Positions 1-8,514 of a stretch of 64,000 nucleotides of DNA are shown one piece after another (position 1 is the first letter of the stretch; the number at the start of each line of letters is the position of its first letter). A program made the translations under genes and the position numbers. The notes under the pieces are model-generated. The model saw only the letters and a list, made by a program, of their open reading frames with translations, did no database searches and was not told where the DNA came from. The DNA is from Alistipes montrealensis (lineage in GTDB: Bacteria; Bacteroidota; Bacteroidia; Bacteroidales; Rikenellaceae), in assembly GCF_018362775.1 (NCBI RefSeq), contig NZ_JAGYXY010000002.1, positions 411,035-475,034 of the forward strand. The letters run 5' to 3'.

Positions 1-7
1 TTGTTAT

Positions 8-52
8 ACCGTGTATATATTGCCTTTCCGGCAATGTGTACACGGTTTTTTT
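8..52 (+). terminator. Intrinsic terminator of an upstream + strand gene
   Basis: A 17-bp stem (8-24 pairing with 30-46, two G-U pairs) with a 5-nt loop is followed by a run of T. It ends 53 bases before the first gene, so either that gene has its own promoter in the short gap or the hairpin acts as an attenuator inside a longer operon. I see no clear TAnnTTTG element in 53-105. Confidence 0.75.
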
Positions 53-105
53 GTGTCCTATTCCGACCTCGAACCTGATTCGATCAAACCCTAAAACCAT
101 ACATT

Positions 106-2613
106 ATGACTTTAAATCTACGAAAATTATTGAGTTGTATTTTAGGATCGGCCCTGTTGCTGACCGGTCCCGGATGTAGCGGCGGTGAAAAAGGCATCGA
201 CGATCCCGGCAATCCCGAGAATCCGGGTAGCGGATACGAGGATATCAAGGTGGTGGACGGCAAGGTCCGGTTCTATCTGCTCGAGTCGGAAAACGCCGCC
301 CGTAAGTCGATGGGTATCGGCGAACGGGCGTGGAGCAAATCGACCGTCTCGGTCAACGGGAAATCCTATCCGGTCGCGACCGACGAAAGCGGACGCAACT
401 ACATAGAAGCCAGCGCGTCGAGTTCGGGAACGTACAACGCCATCCTGACGACTCCGGGTTCTTCGGGCTGGTATGGCACGTCGGCCTATGCCGATGTGAA
501 ACTGCCCTATTCGCAGTTCTGGGCCACTACGGCCGCGTCGTTGCAGTCATATCCCATGTACGGCTCCTACACCAAGGAGAACGGCAACAAGATGGTATTC
601 GAGGACGCCTTCGCCGTGCTGGACCTGGCGCTGACCGGTTCGGCCAGAATATCTTCGGTGAAGGTGAGCAGCCCTGCGGCGGACATCGTGGCCGGATTTG
701 CCAATTTCCTGCCGTCGCAGGGGCAGTTTAAGATGACCGGAGGCGTCGGTTTCGCCGTGCTCAACTGTACCGACAACGGCAACTGCGTCCCGCTGAGCAG
801 CAGTACGCCCAAGCACTTTTACATCATGCTGGCCCCGGGCGATTACTCGTCGGGATTGAAAATCACCGTGTCCGATTCGGAACACCGTTCCATGAAACAT
901 ACCTTGTCGCCGGCGCAGCTCGTAGCGGGCAAAGCCACGACCGTAGCGCTGAAATACGCTCCCGACGCCGACCTCGTGTTCTCCGAAAGTTTCGATAATT
1001 TCGTGTGGGGCGGCAATATCATGGCCGGCCAGGAATCGACGGGATATGCGCCGACGGCCGAAACCATCACCGCCAGTACGGGAACGGACCGGAATGGCTA
1101 TGCGGACTCTTTCGAAAAGGTATCCTACAACAATCCGGGTTCTGCTTTCATCCAGTCGAATACCTGGGACGAAATCAGCGGCAAGACGGTCGGCACGTCG
1201 CATCTGATGTCCGATACGTATGTCGCCAGCCGCAATATCGGCGATTACACCTATATGTTCCGCTGCCAGGAGTATCAGGGCTTCCTCGCCTGCGGCGCGG
1301 GCAACACGGGACGCGGTATTTTCCAGACCGCGGCTTTGCAGGCCATCGACGGCATCAGCTCCGTCAAGGTTTCGTTCGATTTCTGCTACCAGTACGGGTC
1401 GACGGACCTGCTGGTGTTCCAGGTGGTGAACGGCGGCATGATCGCCTCGGCCGCCGTCGACGGAAAGGAGATACCTCTGACGGCCGAAAACTCGGGCTAT
1501 GCGAGCGCTGCGGGGAAATACATCGTCGAAAAGAAGCACGTTACGCTTCCGTCGGGCGAGTCGGCGGCCAAGGAGTGGCACCGGGTGGAGGTCGTCGTAA
1601 ACAATGCGACCGACGGCACGATGCTCTACTGGGGCGGCAACGATACCGGCAGCGGCGTCCACGGCTTCTATCTCGACAACATCGAGGTCCGCTCGCTCGG
1701 CGAAATGGGACGGGGCGCCGACAACCTGCGCGTTCTCTACTGGAATATCCAGAACGGCATGTGGTCCGACCAGGGGAACAATTACAGCAATTTCGTCGCG
1801 TGGGTGAAAAAATACGATCCCGACGTTTGCATCTGGTGTGAGTCGGCGTCCATTTACAAGAACAACACGAATACCGGAGCGCCGGAGTCTGAAAGGTTCC
1901 TGCCGGCCGGGTGGGCCGCACTGGCTGCACGCTACGGTCATTCGTATACGGCCGTCGGCGGCCACCGCGACAACTATCCGCAGACCGTTACGTCGAAATA
2001 TCCGATCGAAACGCTGTTGAAGATAACCGATTCGGACCAGGCGGGCAAACCCATATCCCACGGCGCCGGCATCCAGCAGATCACCGTGAAGGGGCGTAAG
2101 ATCAACCTCGTGACGCTTCACACGTGGCCGCAGGCCTATGCATACGGAGTTACCGGCGCGGCGAACCAGGAAGCGAGCGCAGCAAAGAACGAGGGCGACA
2201 AGTACCGCGAGTTCGAGATCAAGTATATCTGTGCGAAGACGGTCAACGATCCGGCGTACGCCGCCCAGCAGGACTGGCTAATGATGGGCGATTTCAACTC
2301 CCGTTCCCGCCTCGACAACTGGTACTACGGTTATCCCGCCAACGATACCCGCCTGCTGGTCCACAACCACATCCTGGACAATACCGATCTGGTGGATATC
2401 ATCGCCGAGCGCAATCCGGGCTGTTTCGTATCGTCGACCTACGGCAATGCGCGTATCGATTATATCTATGCGTCGCCCTCGATGTACGACCGGATCGTGA
2501 ACGCGCTGATCGTCGTCGACAAGTGGACGACGGCGACCAAAAGCCCGTATGTATCCAATTTTTACGACCCCTCGGACCACCGTCCGATACTGGTCGATTT
2601 CGAACTGAAATGA
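106..2613 (+). CDS. Lipoprotein with C-terminal endonuclease/exonuclease/phosphatase (EEP) domain
   Basis: The 835-residue protein starts with a lipoprotein signal (lipobox ending at Cys24), so it should be anchored in the envelope, probably on the cell surface. Residues about 45-275 look like a beta-sandwich of the fimbrillin or carbohydrate-binding kind. Residues about 285-550 form a jelly-roll-like module that ends in the FYLDNIEV motif. Residues about 555-835 are an EEP (DNase I/sphingomyelinase-like) metal-dependent phosphodiesterase: YWNIQNG (metal-binding Asn), WCESAS (Glu), MMGDFNSRS (Asp/Asn), RIDYIY and SDHRP (catalytic His). The family hydrolyses phosphodiesters in nucleic acids, phospholipids or inositol phosphates, and the sequence does not say which. 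It is the first gene of the SusCD locus and one of its three phosphoesterases. Confidence 0.85.
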   Translation: MTLNLRKLLSCILGSALLLTGPGCSGGEKGIDDPGNPENPGSGYEDIKVVDGKVRFYLLESENAARKSMGIGERAWSKSTVSVNGKSYPVATDESGRNYIEASASSSGTYNAILTTPGSSGWYGTSAYADVKLPYSQFWATTAASLQSYPMYGSYTKENGNKMVFEDAFAVLDLALTGSARISSVKVSSPAADIVAGFANFLPSQGQFKMTGGVGFAVLNCTDNGNCVPLSSSTPKHFYIMLAPGDYSSGLKITVSDSEHRSMKHTLSPAQLVAGKATTVALKYAPDADLVFSESFDNFVWGGNIMAGQESTGYAPTAETITASTGTDRNGYADSFEKVSYNNPGSAFIQSNTWDEISGKTVGTSHLMSDTYVASRNIGDYTYMFRCQEYQGFLACGAGNTGRGIFQTAALQAIDGISSVKVSFDFCYQYGSTDLLVFQVVNGGMIASAAVDGKEIPLTAENSGYASAAGKYIVEKKHVTLPSGESAAKEWHRVEVVVNNATDGTMLYWGGNDTGSGVHGFYLDNIEVRSLGEMGRGADNLRVLYWNIQNGMWSDQGNNYSNFVAWVKKYDPDVCIWCESASIYKNNTNTGAPESERFLPAGWAALAARYGHSYTAVGGHRDNYPQTVTSKYPIETLLKITDSDQAGKPISHGAGIQQITVKGRKINLVTLHTWPQAYAYGVTGAANQEASAAKNEGDKYREFEIKYICAKTVNDPAYAAQQDWLMMGDFNSRSRLDNWYYGYPANDTRLLVHNHILDNTDLVDIIAERNPGCFVSSTYGNARIDYIYASPSMYDRIVNALIVVDKWTTATKSPYVSNFYDPSDHRPILVDFELK

Positions 2614-2673
2614 TCGTCCGCCGCAGAATACCCGACTTAGTAAACATACAACCAATCGTTAACCTTTTTACTT

Positions 2674-3795
2674 ATGAGAAAAACAATTTTGACGGAGAGT
2701 TTCGTCCGTTTTTCACGGAGATTGATCGGCATCGCGCTCCTGGCGGCGGTAACGGGCATCGCATCGTGTGAAACGCATTCGAACTCTGATCGCAACGAGT
2801 CGATCGCAGTCTATGCGGACCCGACCGGGAAGGAGCCTATCGACGCCGCTTACGTCGACGTGCGGGGCGGGCTTGCCCGAATTTACGTGGATTCCAACAT
2901 CGATTTCGCTGCATCGTGGCAGGACGACGCGACGACGCCTTGGGTTTCGCTCCTGCCGTATTACACGGTGGATCCCCAGACGGGCCGCAGTATGGTGACC
3001 ATGAATGTCCAGCGCCGCAGCAAGACATCCAGTTACTATACGCGCCGTACGGGCATGCTGATTCTGGCGGCTACCGACGGCGGATTGAATTACAACCGCA
3101 TCCTTCCGGTTCACCAGGGCTCCACGGCCCGTGTGAGCAACGATTTTTCGTCCATGAAATACGGAAAGGAGGACCCCCGCTTTACCGACAGCGAGACTTC
3201 GATCGACAATTGGACGACGGCCCAGAAGAATTACGGCTTTTCGTCCACGAAGATCGAAGGGGAGGCCGTCACCCACTGCTACGGCAAGAACGGTTACCTG
3301 AAACTGGGCGACGACAAGGGACACGGCGCCGACCTGATTTCGCCCTACACCAACACGCTCCGGAGCGACTCGATGCTCATGGTTTCGTTCAGGGCCGTGG
3401 CGTATACCGACTACTATACCGGAATCAAAGACGATAACAAGATCAGGGTCGAGGTGCTCGACGGCGGCGTGATTGCCGATTTTGCCGACTCCGAAAAGAC
3501 TTCGATCGATCTCGAAACCGCCTACTACGATCCCAAAAGCGATGAATTTCCCGAAAACATGTGGGAGGGAAGCGATTTTCTGATCTTCGTGGTCAGCACA
3601 AAGGCCAACCCGATTACGGTCAATACGCGGATTCGCATCACTTGCGGTTCGCTTACGCAGCCTTCGGCGACCAACAGCCGTATTTTCCTCGATAACTTTT
3701 ATATCCGCCGCCTGGAAGTGGACGGGCAGGACTATTTTGCCCAGAACAACGGCAGCGGCAAGGATATTATTCTCGGGGCGCCTTTCGAGGAGTAG
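2674..3795 (+). CDS. BACON-like surface lipoprotein
   Basis: This 373-residue protein has a long N-terminal region and a lipobox ending at Cys32 (GIASC). Residues about 55-150 resemble a BACON-type Ig-like fold (PWVSLLPYY, then RTGMLIL and a closing VHQGS). Residues about 160-360 form a beta-rich module ending in FLDNFYIRRLE, the same ending seen in the upstream lipoprotein's jelly roll. No catalytic motif is visible. Its place directly before susC suggests a surface-exposed ligand-binding protein, comparable in role to SGBP or SusE-type proteins. The exact family is not recognised. It is 45 bases from susC and surely co-transcribed. Confidence 0.7.
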   Translation: MRKTILTESFVRFSRRLIGIALLAAVTGIASCETHSNSDRNESIAVYADPTGKEPIDAAYVDVRGGLARIYVDSNIDFAASWQDDATTPWVSLLPYYTVDPQTGRSMVTMNVQRRSKTSSYYTRRTGMLILAATDGGLNYNRILPVHQGSTARVSNDFSSMKYGKEDPRFTDSETSIDNWTTAQKNYGFSSTKIEGEAVTHCYGKNGYLKLGDDKGHGADLISPYTNTLRSDSMLMVSFRAVAYTDYYTGIKDDNKIRVEVLDGGVIADFADSEKTSIDLETAYYDPKSDEFPENMWEGSDFLIFVVSTKANPITVNTRIRITCGSLTQPSATNSRIFLDNFYIRRLEVDGQDYFAQNNGSGKDIILGAPFEE

Positions 3796-3840
3796 CAAGC
3801 ATGGAAATGGAATAAGTCGTTTTACCTAAAAAAGCCTAAA

Positions 3841-6800
3841 ATGAATAAATTTTTTCAAATAATGAGAGCATCCGTCCGAGTGATGTCGCTGGTGGCGGTA
3901 GTGATACTGCTTGCGGCATATGCGGGACCGGCAACGGCTCAGCAGCAGGCCCGTACGGTCAGCGGAACCGTTGTCGATTCGGATGGCAGTCCGCTGACAG
4001 GAGCCACGGTGGTGCTGTCCACCGGTAAACAGGGTACGATCGTCGATGCGAAAGGCAAATTCACCATCAAGGCCCAGCCTTCCGATTCGCTGCACATCTC
4101 CTATATCGGCTACAAACCGCAGACGTTGAGCGTCGGTGCGCGGACGAATTTCATCATCCAGATGGAGAAGGACTCGTCCACCGACATCGACGAGATCGTG
4201 GTTATCGGTTACGGTCAGGTCGCCAAGAAGGACCTGACGGGTTCGGTCGCCACGGTCAAGATGAACGATATCAAGGACGTGCCCGTGCTTTCGGTCGACA
4301 ACGCCTTGCAGGGCCGCATCGCCGGCGCCGATTTCATGTCGACCACGGGTGAGCCGGGCGCCACCACGACCATCCGTATCCGCGGTACGCGTTCGATCAA
4401 CGCCTCGAACGAGCCGCTGATCGTCGTCGACGGCGTGATGGACGCCATCCACGACCTGAACGACATCAACTCCGACGATATCGCGGCGATCTCGGTTCTG
4501 AAAGACGCCTCGTCGACGGCGATCTACGGTTCGCGCGGCGCCAACGGCGTTATCCTGATCACGACCAAGCGGGGACTCGGTTCCAAAGGCAAGACGAACA
4601 TCACGTTCAAGACCGACCTCGGTTTCTCCCAGCTGCCCCGCCGGCTCGATATCATGAATGCGTCCGAGTTCGCGCAGTACCGTAACGACTACGCCTATTT
4701 CGGCGGCGATGCCAACCACCCCGATGTAGGCAGCGATACGCCGCTTTCCGGTTCGGTGTATCCCGACCCGCTGTCGCTGGGAGAGGGAACGGACTGGATC
4801 AAGGAGATTACCCGTACGGCCGTTTACTCGAACTACGCCCTCTCGCTTTCGGGGACCAACGATAAGTCGTCCTATTACGCTTCGTTCTCCTACAACGACA
4901 CCCAGGGTATCATCCAGGACAGCGGACAGCAGCGTTTCACGGGGCGTATCAACCTCGAACGCCAGTTGTTCAAGTGGCTGAAGGTCGGCTATACGGGTTC
5001 GTATACCTGGCGGCATAACGACCAGAACAAAGCCACGATCGGCGGTACGGCCTGGTACAGCGGTGCGCAGTACCTCTCGCCGATGCTCAAACCGAACGAT
5101 TCTTACAACCCTCTGTACTACAATGGACAGAAGGTGAATACCCCTCGTGCGCTGATCGACCAGAACACCTATTACCTCGAACGCCATTCGAACAACCATG
5201 CCTTCTCGCTCAAACTGGAGCCGGTGAAGAATTTCACGATCAACAGTACTTTCTCGTATTATCTCTATCAGCGCCATACCTACCGGTACTACCCGGGAAC
5301 CCTGCCCAAAAAGGGTGAAAACGAGGGCGGCGAGGCCTACCGTGCCGACTGGGATGAAAATTCGTTCTCGTGGGAGACCACGGCGGGATACAAATTCGAG
5401 AAGAACGACCACGCGTTCGACGTTCTCGGCGGTTTCTCGGCCTACCGGTTCGCTTCGCACGATTTCAACCTGTCCGGCAGCGGGTACATGGACGACGCCA
5501 TCATGTGGAACAACATGAATGCGGTCCTGGACAAGGAGACCTATTCGGCCGGTACGTCCTATTCGAAGAAGACCAAGATGTCGGCCTATGCGCGTCTGAA
5601 TTACAACTGGAAATCGCGTTATTACCTGACCGTGACGGGACGTTATGACGGCGCTTCGAACTTTGCGGCCAATAACAAGTGGGCCTTCTTCCCGTCGGCC
5701 GCCGTCAAATGGAATCTGGCCAACGAGAATTTCCTGAAGGACTGCCGGTGGATCGACGACCTGTCGATTCGTATGAGCGCCGGCCTGACCGGTAACGACG
5801 CTATCAGCACCTACCGTTCGCTGGCCACGCTTTCATCGACGACGGGCGGCTACCTGTTCGCCGGATCGCAGCCCGTCGCATTTTACCGCAGCCGCCTCGA
5901 TTCGCCGGACCTGACGTGGGAAAAAACCGCCGCATACAACATCGCACTCGACTGGTCGATGTTCAAGGGCCGTCTGAATATCACGGCAGAGGCGTACAAG
6001 TCCAAAACGACCGACCTGCTGATGTCGCTGGCCGTTGCGAGCCAGACCGGTTACACCTCCCGCTGGACCAATATCGGTTCGACTTCGAACAAGGGTATCG
6101 AACTTTCGATCGAGAGCCAGAATATCGTCCGCCCGAAGTTCCACTGGTCGACGACGCTGACCATGTCGCACAACGACCAGATGGTAGACGATATCGGCTC
6201 CGAGGATTTCATCTCGGCCTACAACTCGCCGGGTAACAACCCCTACATGATGTATGGTTACGTCAAGGGTTATCCGCTCAACTCGCTCTGGGGATTCAAG
6301 TACGGAGGAACGTGGAAAAACGCCGAGGAACGGACGGAAAACAACATTACGAAAACCTATGTGAGCCCGTCCAACACCGACGGCGGTCCGCGCTATTACG
6401 ACATCAACCACGACGGCGTGATGTCCAAGGAGGACCTGATCTACCAGGGCAACGCCGATCCGTATCTCTACGGAGGTTTGCAGAATACGTTCTACATCCA
6501 CGGCCTGAAGGTGGGAGTCTATTTCGCCTACTCGCTCGGCGGTAAGATTTACAACTATTCGGAAATTTACATGGCGGGGTCCCAGTTCTCGAACCAGTAC
6601 CGCTACATGCTCGATGCGTGGCATCCCGTCCGCAACCCGGATTCGAATATTCCGCGTGCCGGAGCCAAGAGCGACGCTGCCCTGCCGAGCGATTTCATGA
6701 TCCACGACGCGTCGTATCTCCGACTGAAGAACATCACGCTTTCGTACACGTTCGACCTGAGGAAGAAATGTTCGTGGGTGAAGGACCTGACGGTGAGCGT

Positions 6801-6951
6801 TTCGGGCGAAAACCTCTACCTGTGGAAGAAGTACAACGGCTTCGACCCCGACGTTTCCAGCGAGGGTACGTCGTCGACGCTGCGCCGTATGGACCTGGGT
6901 GCATATCCCAAACCCCGTACCATCATATTCAGCCTTCAGTTGAGATACTAA
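3841..6951 (+). CDS. SusC/RagA-family TonB-dependent outer-membrane transporter
   Basis: At 1036 residues it has the usual SusC length. After a signal peptide (to about residue 34, ending ATAQQQ) comes a carboxypeptidase-D-like regulatory domain (about 38-115: VSGTVVDSDGSPLTGATV). Next is the TonB-box-type segment DEIVVIGYGQ and then the plug domain with LQGRIAGADF, TTIRIRGTRS and SAIYGSRGANGVILITTKRG-like motifs (here STAIYGSRGANG). The 22-strand barrel follows and ends in an aromatic, as expected (LQLRY). It imports ligands across the outer membrane with energy from TonB-ExbBD, together with the SusD lipoprotein encoded 19 bases downstream. No N-terminal STN domain is present, so signalling through an anti-sigma factor is not expected. 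Confidence 0.95.
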   Translation: MNKFFQIMRASVRVMSLVAVVILLAAYAGPATAQQQARTVSGTVVDSDGSPLTGATVVLSTGKQGTIVDAKGKFTIKAQPSDSLHISYIGYKPQTLSVGARTNFIIQMEKDSSTDIDEIVVIGYGQVAKKDLTGSVATVKMNDIKDVPVLSVDNALQGRIAGADFMSTTGEPGATTTIRIRGTRSINASNEPLIVVDGVMDAIHDLNDINSDDIAAISVLKDASSTAIYGSRGANGVILITTKRGLGSKGKTNITFKTDLGFSQLPRRLDIMNASEFAQYRNDYAYFGGDANHPDVGSDTPLSGSVYPDPLSLGEGTDWIKEITRTAVYSNYALSLSGTNDKSSYYASFSYNDTQGIIQDSGQQRFTGRINLERQLFKWLKVGYTGSYTWRHNDQNKATIGGTAWYSGAQYLSPMLKPNDSYNPLYYNGQKVNTPRALIDQNTYYLERHSNNHAFSLKLEPVKNFTINSTFSYYLYQRHTYRYYPGTLPKKGENEGGEAYRADWDENSFSWETTAGYKFEKNDHAFDVLGGFSAYRFASHDFNLSGSGYMDDAIMWNNMNAVLDKETYSAGTSYSKKTKMSAYARLNYNWKSRYYLTVTGRYDGASNFAANNKWAFFPSAAVKWNLANENFLKDCRWIDDLSIRMSAGLTGNDAISTYRSLATLSSTTGGYLFAGSQPVAFYRSRLDSPDLTWEKTAAYNIALDWSMFKGRLNITAEAYKSKTTDLLMSLAVASQTGYTSRWTNIGSTSNKGIELSIESQNIVRPKFHWSTTLTMSHNDQMVDDIGSEDFISAYNSPGNNPYMMYGYVKGYPLNSLWGFKYGGTWKNAEERTENNITKTYVSPSNTDGGPRYYDINHDGVMSKEDLIYQGNADPYLYGGLQNTFYIHGLKVGVYFAYSLGGKIYNYSEIYMAGSQFSNQYRYMLDAWHPVRNPDSNIPRAGAKSDAALPSDFMIHDASYLRLKNITLSYTFDLRKKCSWVKDLTVSVSGENLYLWKKYNGFDPDVSSEGTSSTLRRMDLGAYPKPRTIIFSLQLRY

Positions 6952-6970
6952 ATTTAACAGCATAAAGACG

Positions 6971-8494
6971 ATGAAAACCAAACATATAATCTTTGCGGTT
7001 GCCGGTGCGGTGCTCCTTTCGTTTCAGTCGTGTTCGCTGAACGAGGATACGTCCGGAATTTCCAGCCCCGATGACTTTTTCCGTAAATTCTCGGAATGCC
7101 AGTCGGTTGTAAACGGTTGCTATATCCCGATCAAGTCGATCTATAACTACACCTACATGATCGCCACGGAGTGTGTCACCGACATTGCATACTGCCCCTC
7201 GGGTACGCTCGACGCCAGCCTGGACATCTCTCCCTCCGTGCCGCGCCTCGGCTCGACCGTCTGGACACAGGGCTATCTCGGCGTGCAGCGCTGTAATTTC
7301 GCCGTCAACGGCATCGAACGCGCTTTCCAGAACGAAGTTCTCAGCGAGCAGCAGTACTATCAGTTGCTCTGCGAGGCCAAGACCCTGCGTGCGTTCTTTT
7401 ATTGGACGCTGACCAGTTTCTTCGGCGACGTGCCGTTCTACTTCGACGACGTTACGGATAACGAAGTTCTGAACCGGATTCAGGTGCTGCCGCGCATGGA
7501 TGCCGGCAAAACCCGCGACAAGGTCATCGAGGACCTGTTGTCGATCGCTCCCCTCGCCGCCCAGACCCGTACTTACGACAACGAGGCCAATCGTCTGGGA
7601 GCGGCCTGCGCCTATATGCTCGTCGCCAAGATGGCCATGTGGAACAAGGAGTGGGATATCGCCCTGGACGCCCTGGAGAACATCGAAACGATCTACGGTT
7701 CGCTGTCGCAGTACAACTATGCGGAGAACATCCTGTTCCGGAACAAGAACACGCCCGAATCCATCATGGAGATTCAGCATGTTTATACCCAGGGCGGCCT
7801 GACCTATACGTCCAATGTGGCCTGCATCTGCCAGCCCTATCCGCGTGCGGCCAATTCGGCCATTTACGACGGTGTCGAGATTCCCGAACTCGGCGACCAG
7901 GCGACCGTTTGGGCCGCCATGCGTCCGAACGTCTACTTCTGCCAGGGCCTCCAGTCCAAAATGGGCAAGGATATCCGCGCCAAGTACAACATGGCCTGGG
8001 GCTACGAGGATAAGACGTTCAACAACACGAATACCCGTCCGTGGTGCGGACCGAAGTTCTGGTGTCCGAACATGCAGGCTTCGGCCGACGGCAACAATTA
8101 CAAGGTGTTCCGTTATGCCGATGCCCTGCTCATGATGGCCGAATGCTATTTCTACAAGGAAAACTACGAGAAGGCGGTCGAATACCTCGACATGACCCGT
8201 ACGCGCGCCGGTCTGGCCAACTACACCTACCGCACTCCCGCGCGTCTCGAAGAGGAGATCCGCAACGAGCGGGCCCGGGAACTCTTCGGCGAGTTCCAGC
8301 GCAAGTACGACCTGGTCCGCTGGGGCATTTGGTACGAAGCGGTGACGGATAATAGCGATTACGGCTATTTGCAGCTCAACACGGCGAACAGCCGCATCAA
8401 ACCGTGCCACCGTTACTATCCGATTCCCGATACGGAGGTTACCTATTCGAAGAATAATCTCGATAACAATGAATACAAGGCCTACGGCTTGTAA
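6971..8494 (+). CDS. SusD/RagB-family nutrient-binding lipoprotein
   Basis: The 507-residue protein has a lipobox ending at Cys21 (LSFQSC) and the SusD fold. The TPR-rich N-terminal half carries LCEAKTLRAFFYWTLTSFFGDVP, and the C-terminal region carries YADALLMMAECYF, EEIRNERARELFGEFQRKYDLVRWG and a terminal YPIPDTEV motif. It caps the SusC barrel from the outside and captures ligand. Adjacency to susC and pairing with it are standard. The ligand cannot be read from the sequence; the phosphoesterase-rich neighbourhood argues for a phosphodiester-containing substrate. Confidence 0.95.
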   Translation: MKTKHIIFAVAGAVLLSFQSCSLNEDTSGISSPDDFFRKFSECQSVVNGCYIPIKSIYNYTYMIATECVTDIAYCPSGTLDASLDISPSVPRLGSTVWTQGYLGVQRCNFAVNGIERAFQNEVLSEQQYYQLLCEAKTLRAFFYWTLTSFFGDVPFYFDDVTDNEVLNRIQVLPRMDAGKTRDKVIEDLLSIAPLAAQTRTYDNEANRLGAACAYMLVAKMAMWNKEWDIALDALENIETIYGSLSQYNYAENILFRNKNTPESIMEIQHVYTQGGLTYTSNVACICQPYPRAANSAIYDGVEIPELGDQATVWAAMRPNVYFCQGLQSKMGKDIRAKYNMAWGYEDKTFNNTNTRPWCGPKFWCPNMQASADGNNYKVFRYADALLMMAECYFYKENYEKAVEYLDMTRTRAGLANYTYRTPARLEEEIRNERARELFGEFQRKYDLVRWGIWYEAVTDNSDYGYLQLNTANSRIKPCHRYYPIPDTEVTYSKNNLDNNEYKAYGL

Positions 8495-8514
8495 TAATCC
8501 GAAATTTTCAGACT

